Source of the DNA: Lentisphaeria bacterium UBA1776
Lineage (GTDB): Bacteria > Verrucomicrobiota > Lentisphaeria > Victivallales > Victivallaceae
Assembly: GCA_002314605.1 (NCBI GenBank)
Contig: DCGO01000090.1
Span: 3,948-20,056, forward strand
Direction of reading: 5' to 3'
Length of the DNA stretch: 16,109 nt
The notes beneath the pieces are model-generated. The model was given only the letters and a program-made list of their open reading frames with translations. It was not told the origin of the DNA and searched no databases. The position numbers were made by a program, and so were the translations under genes. Positions 7,628-13,804 of the stretch are shown piece after piece (the stretch's first letter is position 1; each line of letters starts with the position of its first letter).

Positions 7628-8059
7628 TTATCGGGTGCTGACCATGTTATCCCGGTCATACACGAAATTGTTCCAGTCGTGGCCCACGTCCACCACCCAC
7701 GCGGGGCGCATGATCGGACCATATCCCCAACCGAAGTCATCCTCGCTCTCGGGGCATCCCGGCAGCGGGCAGGGGAAAGTGGCGATTTCGACCACGCCGA
7801 CGACCTCGCGGGCGATGCACAGCGCGATACCGCGGAACGTGCCGTAGGTCAGTCCGGCGATGCCACCCTGATCCTGCTGAACGTCCCACCAAGCGATAGG
7901 AATCTCAAGAGCGCCGAAAGCCGCATTGGCGATACCGCGGCCGAGCTTCTCAACGGGGAGCATGACCCAGCAGTCGCCGTCGGCAGCCTTTGCCTCCATG
8001 CAGGAGAAAGACAGAGCCGCACAAACCGCCGCAAACAAAAGAGTTCTTCCAAGTTTCAT
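7628..8059 (-). CDS. exported TIGR04073-family (exosortase system-associated) protein
   Basis: A 143-aa exported protein. The N-terminus M-K-L-G-R-T followed by a hydrophobic core and A-K-A gives a signal peptidase I site near residue 25. A lipobox reading at Cys20 is poor because F and S occupy -2 and -1. The mature part begins with K-L-G-R-G-I-A-N-A-A-F-G (about 38-49) and L-E-I-P, the signature I recognise from TIGR04073. That family is found in genomes with exosortase/PEP-CTERM sorting, including Lentisphaerota and Verrucomicrobiota; its function is unknown. A glycine-rich T-Y-G-T-F-R-G-I-A segment with a hydrophobic stretch follows, then a C-P-L-P-G-C pair of cysteines. It has its own promoter (8110-8138) and terminator (7571-7604). 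The SD is AGGA 9 bases upstream. No exosortase is in the window. Confidence 0.8.
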   Translation of the reverse strand: MKLGRTLLFAAVCAALSFSCMEAKAADGDCWVMLPVEKLGRGIANAAFGALEIPIAWWDVQQDQGGIAGLTYGTFRGIALCIAREVVGVVEIATFPCPLPGCPESEDDFGWGYGPIMRPAWVVDVGHDWNNFVYDRDNMVSTR

Positions 8060-8109
8060 CGTGAGTTCCTAACTGTTAGATGAATGTTGTGAATCAGTGA
8101 TACTGACGC

Positions 8110-8138
8110 AATATAATCTGCTTTTTTGACAAATGCAA
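8110..8138 (-). promoter_or_regulatory. sigma70-like promoter of the TIGR04073-family gene
   Basis: On the minus strand, TTGCAT (8133-8138), a 17-base spacer and TATATT (8110-8115) precede the gene by about 50 bases. The same TTGCAT hexamer and 17-base spacing occur at the 57-aa gene promoter. Confidence 0.7.
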
Positions 8139-8148
8139 GAGTTTTTTC

Positions 8149-8176
8149 AAAAAAAGCACATTTTTTCGTGTTTTTT
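8149..8176 (-). terminator. weak A/T-rich terminator at the end of the nadA unit
   Basis: A-tract plus CAC on one side and GTG plus T-tract on the other form a 9-pair stem with one bulged base, about 25 bases after the stop codon at 8200. It has a U-rich tail on the minus strand. The stem is A/T-rich and so marginal, but it is placed exactly between the nadA unit and the next promoter. Confidence 0.4.
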
Positions 8177-8199
8177 CTCATAAAATCGAAAAAAAGCAT

Positions 8200-8349
8200 T
8201 CATTTCCCATTTTGAGATGCTGCAATGCCCGGTCTGACGGCGCTCCACAGGGGGAAATATGCCACTTTCACCGCCAGTGCGATGGCAGCGAAGATCACGG
8301 CGGCGAGCCATACCCATTCCCGGGCCGACGGTTTCCGAAAACGTCCCAT
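8200..8349 (-). CDS. small single-span membrane peptide (49 aa) downstream of nadA
   Basis: The ATG at 8349 follows the nadA stop by 8 bases and has GAGG 7 bases upstream, overlapping the nadA stop. The product has a basic N-terminus (M-G-R-F-R-K-P-S-A-R), one hydrophobic helix (about residues 13-35, W-V-W-L-A-A-V-I-F-A-A-I) and a short polar tail ending Q-N-G-K. An N-in orientation is predicted from the positive charges. I recognise no family. The SD, tight spacing and clear membrane-helix composition support a real gene; function is unknown. Confidence 0.65.
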   Translation of the reverse strand: MGRFRKPSAREWVWLAAVIFAAIALAVKVAYFPLWSAVRPGIAASQNGK

Positions 8350-8357
8350 GCCAGACC

Positions 8358-9269
8358 TCACAGTTCCAACATCCGCCGGATGGCATCCGCGGCGGGAGTC
8401 TGAAGTTCCCGTGCAAGTTCCACCGGGGTCTGACCTGTCTTCAGCGCTTCGAGCACCATGGGGAGGGTCAGTTTCTTCATGTCGCGGCAGATCAGTTCCG
8501 GCTCCAGCGCGTGGAACCGCTTGCCCGGATTTTCTCTGCCCAGCCGATGCAGGATCCCGCTCTCGGTGCCGATGATGAACTCCTCTGCGGCGGACTCCTG
8601 CACAAACTTCAGCATGCCTGCGGTACTCATGGCAGCATCGGCGAGCGCCACCACCTCCGGACGGCACTCCAGATGCACCAGCAGCGGTGCTCCGGGGTGG
8701 GCGGTCCGGGCGCGCTTCACCATCTCCGGCGTCACCTGATCGTGGATCGGACAGCATCCATCCCAGAGGATCATGGGACGGCCCAGTTTTTTCATCAGGT
8801 TTGCACCGAGGTTCCGATCCGGCAGGAAAACGATTTCTTTCCCCGGCGGGATGGAGGCCACCACCCGCTCCGCGTTGCCGCTGGTACAGCAGATGTCCAC
8901 CTGCGCCTTGACTTCGGCGGTGCTGTTCACGTAGGCCACGAATACTGCATCAGGATGCTTCTCCCGCATAGCCCGGACCGCAGGGGCCGAAGCCATCCGC
9001 GCCATGGGACAATCCGCATCCGGCGCAGGAAGCACCACGAGGGCGTCGGGAGAGAGCAGTTTTCCCGTCTCCCCCATGAAGCGGACACCGCAGAAAACGA
9101 TCCGGTCCGCCTTGAGTTTTGCGGCGCGGATACTCAACTCCAGAGAGTCCCCCACGAAATCCGCCACGTCCTGAATCTCCCCCGCCACGTAGTTGTGGGC
9201 GAGGATCACCGCATTCTTTTCCGCCTTCAGTCGGCGGATCTCCGCCATTATCCGGTCAGTATCACTCAT
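8358..9269 (-). CDS. nadA: quinolinate synthase A
   Basis: A 303-aa [4Fe-4S] enzyme that condenses iminoaspartate with dihydroxyacetone phosphate to quinolinate in de novo NAD synthesis. The three cluster cysteines are visible: C60 (V-F-C-G-V-R-F-M), C173 (W-D-G-C-C-P-I-H) and C261 (L-I-C-R-D-M-K). Other family motifs are H25-N-Y, G40-D-S-L-E-L-S, V114-N-S-T-A-E-V and T235-E-S-G-I. Length matches the short archaeal/Thermotoga form. The start at 9269 is chosen over the longer frame because AAGGAGG lies 6 bases upstream. It overlaps the last 8 bases of rsmA, so the two are translationally coupled. NadB and NadC are not in the window. Confidence 0.95.
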   Translation of the reverse strand: MSDTDRIMAEIRRLKAEKNAVILAHNYVAGEIQDVADFVGDSLELSIRAAKLKADRIVFCGVRFMGETGKLLSPDALVVLPAPDADCPMARMASAPAVRAMREKHPDAVFVAYVNSTAEVKAQVDICCTSGNAERVVASIPPGKEIVFLPDRNLGANLMKKLGRPMILWDGCCPIHDQVTPEMVKRARTAHPGAPLLVHLECRPEVVALADAAMSTAGMLKFVQESAAEEFIIGTESGILHRLGRENPGKRFHALEPELICRDMKKLTLPMVLEALKTGQTPVELARELQTPAADAIRRMLEL

Positions 9270-10119
9270 TTTCAGCCTCCTTCGGGGATTGTTCCGTCTT
9301 TGCCAAGGTCTCGGCCAGCCGGAGAAATTCATCGACAGTCACCCGGTCCGGTCTGATCTCCGGCGCAAGTTCCACGGCCGCCATGGCGGAGAGGACCCGC
9401 GCCTTGCCGTAACTTGCGCCCAGCACCTTGCCCATCTGCTTGCGCCGCTGGGCGAAAGCGGTCCGGACCACGCCGGGCACCCATTTCAAAGCGAGGGGCG
9501 AGGCCGGCTTCTCCTTCAGGATGAACTCCGCCACCGCCGACTCCACCTCCGGTTCCGGGTAGAAAACGGTAGGCGGCACGATCTTCGCCACCTTTACTTC
9601 GTAGCGCACCTGCACCCGCACCGACAAAGCACCGTACGCCTTGGTGCCGCACTCCGCCGCCAGCCGCTCCGCCATCTCGCGCTGAAGCATGAACACCATG
9701 CTCCGGGGCGGATTGGCGAGTTCCAGCATGCGGGCGATGAAGACTGAACTGATGGAATAGGGCAGGTTCGCGATGGCCCGGTACTCCGTCCCCTCCGGAA
9801 AGAGGGAGGCGTAATCCACCTTGCAGGCATCCTTTTCCACCAGTTTCAGAGCGGAATTCTCCCCGTAGGTCCGGCGCAGATAGTCGGCGATCCGGTGGTC
9901 GTATTCCACCGCGGTCACGGCGGCTCCCGCGGTCAGCAGCCGGGAGGTCAGCGCGCCGAATCCGGGGCCGACCTCCAGCACCGGCTTTCCCGGTTCCGGG
10001 GCGCCGCGCCGCACGATCCAATCCAGCAAATTGGCATCCAGCAGGAAGTTCTGCCCCAAGCCGCGTCCGGGGCGCATTCCCATGGATTCCAAATTCTTCA
10101 GAAGTTCTTTCTTGTTCAT
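9262..10119 (-). CDS. rsmA: 16S rRNA (adenine-N6)-dimethyltransferase
   Basis: A 285-aa KsgA/RsmA/Dim1 methyltransferase that dimethylates the two adjacent adenines of the 16S 3' hairpin during 30S maturation. Visible are G18-R-G-L-G-Q-N-F-L-L-D28 (family N-motif), the SAM-binding motif E49-V-G-P-G-F-G55, an acidic end of strand 2 at E72-Y-D, and the catalytic N118-L-P-Y121. The C-terminal A-F-A-Q-R-R-K-Q-M sits at 221-229. The start at 10119 is selected because GGAGGAG lies about 10 bases upstream and because it begins at the conserved family N-terminus. The longer frame would run back into the fmdB-like gene. Confidence 0.95.
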   Translation of the reverse strand: MNKKELLKNLESMGMRPGRGLGQNFLLDANLLDWIVRRGAPEPGKPVLEVGPGFGALTSRLLTAGAAVTAVEYDHRIADYLRRTYGENSALKLVEKDACKVDYASLFPEGTEYRAIANLPYSISSVFIARMLELANPPRSMVFMLQREMAERLAAECGTKAYGALSVRVQVRYEVKVAKIVPPTVFYPEPEVESAVAEFILKEKPASPLALKWVPGVVRTAFAQRRKQMGKVLGASYGKARVLSAMAAVELAPEIRPDRVTVDEFLRLAETLAKTEQSPKEAENE

Positions 10120-10139
10120 CCTCGGCTGGCTCCTCCGGA

Positions 10140-10379
10140 TCAATGGTGATGTCCGCCGCAGCCGCAACCGCAACCGCAGGTATGACCTCCGGCGGCGGGA
10201 CATTCATCCCGCATGGCACAGGACGCGGGTCCGGCGCTTCTGATGGCGCCGATGCGGTTCAACTGGCGCTCCAGTTTTTCCGAACCGCAACCCGGACAGG
10301 CGGCCTTGGCGTCGGAGTGGGAAAGGAAGAGTTCAAACTCCTTCCCGCATTCGGAACAGTGATAACGAAAGATCGGCAT
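10140..10379 (-). CDS. FmdB-family zinc-ribbon protein with Cys/His-rich tail
   Basis: A 79-aa protein starting M-P-I-F-R-Y-H-C, typical of the FmdB/CxxC_CxxC_SSSS regulatory-protein family. The zinc ribbon is C8-S-E-C11 and C28-P-G-C31, with the usual F-E-L-F between. The C-terminal tail is unusual: H-T-C-G-C-G-C-G-C-G-G-H-H-H, four cysteines alternating with glycine and three terminal histidines, which looks like an extra metal-binding site. The start at 10379 has GAGGA 5 bases upstream. It lies 20 bases before rsmA. Original FmdB proteins were proposed transcriptional regulators of amide use, but the function of most members is unknown. Confidence 0.88.
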   Translation of the reverse strand: MPIFRYHCSECGKEFELFLSHSDAKAACPGCGSEKLERQLNRIGAIRSAGPASCAMRDECPAAGGHTCGCGCGCGGHHH

Positions 10380-10432
10380 GATTTCCTCTTTTCTTTCTGC
10401 GAATCTTCTCAATGGTCAATTTTCCGCGGACC

Positions 10433-11653
10433 CTACCGGAATCCGGTCCGATCGACGATCAGTACGGGCGTCTTACGGACCCGGCGGCGCTCCAGCCGCA
10501 CGGCAAACACGTTGCCCCGCTCGTCCACCTGAAGCAGAGCGGGGACCTTCTCCTGCATGGCAAAGGTCCGGAAGGTCCGGTTGCGGCTTGCCGGCCGCTC
10601 CTTCCCCGGGCGGACCTCTTTTTCCTGCTCCAGCGCAGGCAACGCGAAGGGATACAGCACCTCCTGCCGCCGGTCGCCGAAGATCAGTTTCCCGTTCTCC
10701 GGGAAGACCCAGCCGGGAGCCGCGTCGGACTCCCGCAGAACGGTGAACTTCCCCTGACGGAGGATCCCACCCCTGCCATCCTCCGTCACCACGGCGAAAC
10801 CGGCATCCGTCCCCGGCATCGGCTGGCTCCACACCGGGCGGCATCCGGGGGGGACCTTCAGGGCCCCGGTCAGAACGACCGTTCCATCCCGGAGCGAACA
10901 GATTGCGCAATCCCCCCGTCCGAAGGCGAGCAGGTCTGCACCCCGCACCGTGAGTGCGGGAGCGGCAAAACCGCAGGAGATGCGTTCCGGCGGATCCTGA
11001 AGCGCGTTCTGGGCGTACCGGAGCAACGTTCCATCCTTTGCGGAAGCGACCCAAAGATCGCCGTCCAGGGGAAGAATATCCCCCGCCGCCACCGGCAGAA
11101 CCTGCGAGCGGGCGACCTCCGCCCCCTGCATCAGATCGTAAATGAGCAGAAAGGCCGCCAGTCCCGCCTCCCGGCCGTTTTCCGCAAGAGCCCAAATCTT
11201 CCCTTCCGCTCCGGGGAGAAAACCGATCCGCAGCAATCGGAGTTCCTCAACGGTCTGTGCGCCAAGAAGTCCTTTTTCGGGAGAGACCAGCACCAGACGC
11301 GTGGAGTTCAGTTTTCCGGCGCCGCCGATGCGCTCCGCCATGCAGAACAGGCTTCCGTCTGGAGAGAGCGCCGCATCCATCAAATCCGCGCCCCCCATGG
11401 GACCGCCGGACGGCGAAGGAGTCCAGCGGAAGATCCGCTGCCGGTCCAGTTTCTCCGCGATGCCGGAGAGGTTTATCGCGGACTTCCGGGTGTCCGGGCC
11501 CAGTTCCGTAAAACTTCCGGTGGGGATCACAGACGTCCGGACCTCCGCCTCGCCCCCGTAGATCAGAGGAGCCGCAGGAACCGCGGACAATGAGGTGCAG
11601 ATCACGCAGAGCCCCAGCAACAGTATCGCAAGTTTCAATGGAACATCTCTCAT
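10433..11653 (-). CDS. secreted protein of unknown function, possible beta-propeller
   Basis: A 406-aa protein with an N-terminal signal peptide (M-R-D-V-P-L-K, hydrophobic core to about 22, cleavage probably near V-P-A-A at 25-28). The body is a series of short beta-strand/turn units with repeated D-G or E-G turns and aromatic/hydrophobic strand ends (S-P-D-G-S-L-F-C; E-G-K-I-W-A-L; D-G-D-L-W-V-A-S; R-G-G-I-L-R-Q-G-K). This looks like a WD/NHL-type propeller of about six blades; no family can be named. The C-terminus is very basic (R-L-E-R-R-R-V-R-K). The start at 11653 rather than 11707 is required if the promoter at 11699-11727 is correct. It is the first gene of the run with fmdB-like, rsmA and nadA (53-base gap). 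It is divergent from the histidine kinase, with interleaved promoters. Confidence 0.75.
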   Translation of the reverse strand: MRDVPLKLAILLLGLCVICTSLSAVPAAPLIYGGEAEVRTSVIPTGSFTELGPDTRKSAINLSGIAEKLDRQRIFRWTPSPSGGPMGGADLMDAALSPDGSLFCMAERIGGAGKLNSTRLVLVSPEKGLLGAQTVEELRLLRIGFLPGAEGKIWALAENGREAGLAAFLLIYDLMQGAEVARSQVLPVAAGDILPLDGDLWVASAKDGTLLRYAQNALQDPPERISCGFAAPALTVRGADLLAFGRGDCAICSLRDGTVVLTGALKVPPGCRPVWSQPMPGTDAGFAVVTEDGRGGILRQGKFTVLRESDAAPGWVFPENGKLIFGDRRQEVLYPFALPALEQEKEVRPGKERPASRNRTFRTFAMQEKVPALLQVDERGNVFAVRLERRRVRKTPVLIVDRTGFR

Positions 11654-11660
11654 TTTCGGA

Positions 11661-11689
11661 TTGCACTCCCGTCGATGCAGTGTTATATT
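11661..11689 (+). promoter_or_regulatory. sigma70-like promoter of the histidine kinase gene
   Basis: TTGCAC (11661-11666), a 17-base spacer and TATATT (11684-11689) precede the kinase start at 11728 by about 38 bases. The SD GGAGG lies at 11711-11715. It overlaps the 5' leader of the divergent minus-strand gene. Confidence 0.7.
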
Positions 11690-11698
11690 TACTGATAG

Positions 11699-11727
11699 AA
11701 TATACATCCCGGGAGGCAGATTGTAAA
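11699..11727 (-). promoter_or_regulatory. sigma70-like promoter of the secreted protein / fmdB / rsmA / nadA run
   Basis: On the minus strand, TTTACA (11722-11727), a 17-base spacer and TATATT (11699-11704) would start transcription near 11692. The -35 element abuts the kinase start codon and the two divergent -10 elements are only about 10 bases apart. The two promoters therefore face away from each other across shared DNA and should interfere or be co-regulated. Confidence 0.65.
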
Positions 11728-12882
11728 ATGACTGCGCGAAAAAATTTTCTGGATCGCTATCTGGAACGCTTCGATTCTCTGGACTCCAACAGCCGTCAGA
11801 GCTATATTCTCCGGCTGGCGAGGGAGCGGGGATTCTTCGAGACCGTCTTCAATGCGGTGGATGAGGGCATCCTCGTCATCGACCGCAACTTCAAACTGCG
11901 GTACTTCAACCGGGCGGCGCGGGACCTGCTGGCTCTGCCGGAAGACTGGAGCGAACTCACCATCTCCAAGATCATGCCGGGGATCGACTGGCGGCGCATC
12001 CTGCAGGCCGATGAGGAGGCATGGAGCCGGGTGGCCCGGCAGGAGATGGAACTTCTGTATCCGGAACACCGTTTCGTGCAGTTCTATCTGGTCCCGCTCC
12101 CCGAGGATACCGACCTTGCCGCCATCATGCTCAGGGACGTGACCGAAACCCGCAGCCGCACCATGGACGAGATGGAGTCCCAGACCGGGAAGGCCGTCTC
12201 TCTGCTGGCCGCCGGAGTCGCCCACGAGATCGGAAATCCCCTCAACAGCCTCTATCTGAATCTTCAGATCCTGGAGCAGGACCTGAAGGATTCCCCCTTC
12301 TCCGACGCCGCGGAAATGATCGGCGTCTGCAAGAGCGAAGTGGAGCGTCTCGACAGCATCATCCACGGATTTCTCACCGCCGTCCGGCCGGGCAAAGGCG
12401 CGTTCCTGCCGGTGGATCCCCGCCAGCTGATCGTGGAAACGCTGAACTTCATGCGCCCGGAAATCGAAGCACGGCACGTGGACGTCAAGTGCAGTTGGGC
12501 CGAACATCTGCCCCAGATCTCCGGCGACGCCTCCCAGTTGAAACAGGCCTTCTATAACCTGATCCGAAACGCAGTGCAGGCCATGACCAACGGCGGCACC
12601 CTGAATATCTACGGATATCTGCAGGACGACTTCTGGATCATGGAGTTCGCGGACTCCGGCCACGGCGTGAAACCGGAGGAGATCAGCGTCATGTTCAACG
12701 CCTTCAAGACTACCCGTTCCGGCGGAAACGGCATCGGTACCATGATCATCGAACGGGTCTGCCGGGAACACGGCGCCCAGTTCGGACTGGTTTCCTCCCC
12801 CGGACGCGGGACCGTCTTTCAGGTCAAGTTTCCTCTGGGCGGCAACCGGGTCCGGCTCATCCCGGAAAAGATCAACGGCTGA
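11728..12882 (+). CDS. soluble PAS-domain sensor histidine kinase (NtrB-like)
   Basis: A 384-aa cytoplasmic two-component kinase with no membrane segment. It has a short N-terminal helix, then a PAS domain (about 36-140) with D-E-G-I-L-V-I-D at 45-52 and N61-R-A-A-R-D. The HisKA helix carries the phosphoacceptor in A162-G-V-A-H166-E-I-G-N-P-L. In the ATPase domain N277-L-I-R-N281-A-V-Q-A-M is the N box, D309-S-G-H-G is G1 and G333-N-G-I-G337 is G2. The F-x-A-F-K-T-T-R lid segment is visible at 323-330. The start at 11728 is chosen because GGAGG lies 11 bases upstream and downstream of the promoter; the frame is open further upstream without support. No response regulator is adjacent, so it is an orphan kinase. 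It ends at a strong terminator. Confidence 0.93.
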   Translation: MTARKNFLDRYLERFDSLDSNSRQSYILRLARERGFFETVFNAVDEGILVIDRNFKLRYFNRAARDLLALPEDWSELTISKIMPGIDWRRILQADEEAWSRVARQEMELLYPEHRFVQFYLVPLPEDTDLAAIMLRDVTETRSRTMDEMESQTGKAVSLLAAGVAHEIGNPLNSLYLNLQILEQDLKDSPFSDAAEMIGVCKSEVERLDSIIHGFLTAVRPGKGAFLPVDPRQLIVETLNFMRPEIEARHVDVKCSWAEHLPQISGDASQLKQAFYNLIRNAVQAMTNGGTLNIYGYLQDDFWIMEFADSGHGVKPEEISVMFNAFKTTRSGGNGIGTMIIERVCREHGAQFGLVSSPGRGTVFQVKFPLGGNRVRLIPEKING

Positions 12883-12902
12883 CCCCGTTCCTCCCGAAAA
12901 AG

Positions 12903-12950
12903 AAAAAACGCACCGGACGATTCCGTCCCGATGCGTTTTTCTTTTTTATA
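12903..12950 (+). terminator. intrinsic terminator of the histidine kinase gene
   Basis: AAAAACGCA (12904-12912) pairs with TGCGTTTTT (12932-12940). A C/A mismatch, a CGG/CCG pairing and an ACG/CGT pairing continue towards an ATTC-like loop. A T-rich tail (C then six Ts) follows. It lies about 20 bases after the stop codon. The left end of the IS200-type element begins at the end of this T-tract. Confidence 0.88.
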
Positions 12951-12969
12951 CCCCTTTAGGTCAAAAAAC

Positions 12970-12986
12970 TACCGGCTATACCGGTA
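12970..12986 (+). repeat. IS left-end palindrome
   Basis: TACCGG and CCGGTA arms (6 bp) enclose a CTATA loop. Its position about 20 bases inside the probable left end matches the hairpin that Y1 TnpA recognises on single-stranded DNA. It shares the ACCGG core with the right-end palindrome. Confidence 0.65.
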
Positions 12987-13038
12987 TGTTCCAGAAAATC
13001 TTTAGATAAAAGAACAAAAAAACTCTTGATGCGTTACA

Positions 13039-13066
13039 TTATGTCAGACCTGCCAGTCAGACATAA
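13039..13066 (+). promoter_or_regulatory. hairpin in the tnpA 5' leader
   Basis: TTATGTC (13039-13045) and GACATAA (13060-13066) are perfect 7-base inverted arms with a 14-base loop. The hairpin lies just upstream of the tnpA SD (GAGG about 7 bases before ATG at 13088). In Salmonella IS200 a leader hairpin limits tnpA translation and read-through. The placement suggests a comparable role here, but the SD itself is outside this stem. Confidence 0.4.
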
Positions 13067-13087
13067 GAAACAACCAAGAGGTAAACA

Positions 13088-13564
13088 ATGACAAATTCAC
13101 CGAACGATAGTTTATCACACACAACGTGGAATTGCAAGTATCATATAGTATTTGCGCCAAAATTTCGTTACCAAGCGGTCTATGGCAAGATTAAGGTGGA
13201 CATTGGTCGAATTTTACGCACGCTGTGCGAGCAAAAGAAAGTGGAGATAGTGGAAGCAGAGCCTTGTCCCGATCATATCCACATGCTTGTGAGTATTCCA
13301 CCGCATTTGAGTGTGTCGCAGTTCGTTGGGTATTTGAAAGGAAAAAATTCCCTGATGATCTTTGATCGGCATGCGAATTTGAAATACAAGTATGGGAATC
13401 GGCATTTTTGGTGCCGTGGCTATTACGTCAACACGGTGGGAGCCAACAAAAAAGCAATAACGAAGTACATTAAGCATCAACTTGACGAAGATGTGGCGTA
13501 TGAACAATTGTCGTTTAAGGAGTACGTAGACCCGTTCACGGGTAGCAAGGAAACTAAGGCATAA
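13088..13564 (+). CDS. tnpA: IS200/IS605-family Y1 transposase TnpA
   Basis: A 158-aa HUH-superfamily single-strand transposase. The family N-terminus K-Y-H-I-V-F-A-P-K-F-R-Y is at 17-28. The metal-binding HUH motif is D62-H63-I-H65-M-L. The Y-Y-V-N-T-V-G stretch (112-118) leads into the catalytic helix A-I-T-K-Y127-I-K-H-Q with the nucleophilic tyrosine. The C-terminal W/F-K-x-Y-V-D segment is present as F143-K-E-Y-V-D. All catalytic residues and full length are retained, so it is probably active. The SD is GAGG about 7 bases upstream. No tnpB, iscB or other guide-RNA nuclease gene accompanies it. Confidence 0.96.
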   Translation: MTNSPNDSLSHTTWNCKYHIVFAPKFRYQAVYGKIKVDIGRILRTLCEQKKVEIVEAEPCPDHIHMLVSIPPHLSVSQFVGYLKGKNSLMIFDRHANLKYKYGNRHFWCRGYYVNTVGANKKAITKYIKHQLDEDVAYEQLSFKEYVDPFTGSKETKA

Positions 13565-13623
13565 AAGGGCTTTCGCAAACTGCAACTGTCCTATCTGGCA
13601 ACGAGACGACTGAAAAAGAAAAT

Positions 13624-13721
13624 CCTTCACGCGCCGCTTTAGCGGTAAGCCCGTGAAGGGAATGCGATTGGCAGTTTTTTCAGAGCCCATGTCGGGCTGC
13701 CAGTACTTTTGCCTTTAAGGC
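13624..13721 (+). other. structured non-coding right part of the IS
   Basis: Between tnpA and the right-end palindrome there is no ORF but a string of stem-loops. The first is CCTTCACG/CGTGAAGG (13624-13659) enclosing CCGC-TTTA-GCGG. The second is TGGCA/TGCCA (13669-13702) enclosing GCCC/GGGC. The third is GCCTT-T-AAGGC (13711-13721). Such stacks resemble the right-end regions that encode guide-RNA scaffolds in IS605-type elements carrying TnpB, yet no nuclease gene is here. It may be a relic, a trans-acting partner RNA, or simply DNA structure used in transposition. Confidence 0.45.
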
Positions 13722-13731
13722 ACAGTGCAAG

Positions 13732-13750
13732 CCACCGGCTCAGCCGGTGG
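13732..13750 (+). repeat. IS right-end palindrome
   Basis: CCACCGGCT and AGCCGGTGG are perfect 9-base arms around a single base (in practice a stem of about 7-8 bp with a small loop), followed by TTTT. It is the expected TnpA-binding hairpin near the right end and could double as a transcription terminator for tnpA. Confidence 0.75.
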
Positions 13751-13804
13751 TTTTGATTATGCCCGGGAACGAGGGGCAGGCCAGGCGGCCAGGGCGGCAG
13801 GGAA

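Larger units (their letters stand above)
12952..13760 (+). mobile_element. IS200/IS605-family insertion sequence (tnpA only)
   Basis: An ~0.8-kb element with a single Y1 transposase gene and the subterminal palindromes expected for this family: left 12970-12986 and right 13732-13750. It has no terminal inverted repeats and no target duplication, as usual for these single-strand transposons. The exact ends are inferred. A TTAT lies both at the end of the kinase terminator T-tract and after the right palindrome (TTTTGATTAT ending at 13760), which would fit cleavage after TTAT. An alternative right cleavage after TTGAT is also possible. Base composition is visibly more A/T-rich than the housekeeping genes, which fits recent arrival. 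Confidence 0.8.

Noticed and set aside
7628..8059. Lipoprotein reading of the TIGR04073-family protein (Cys20)
   Set aside because: Residues -3 to -1 (S-F-S) do not make a lipobox, and an A-K-A signal peptidase I site lies shortly after.
10412..11593. 393-codon plus-strand ORF opposite the secreted protein
   Set aside because: It has no SD or promoter and an Arg/Pro-rich composition. The minus frame has a signal peptide, promoter and operon context.
11653..11707. Upstream ATG at 11707 as start of the secreted protein
   Set aside because: It would lie in front of the predicted transcription start and would put a charged segment ahead of the signal peptide.
11689..12771. 360-codon minus-strand ORF opposite the histidine kinase
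   Set aside because: The kinase has complete H, N, G1 and G2 boxes. The antisense frame has no recognisable domain and no ribosome binding site.
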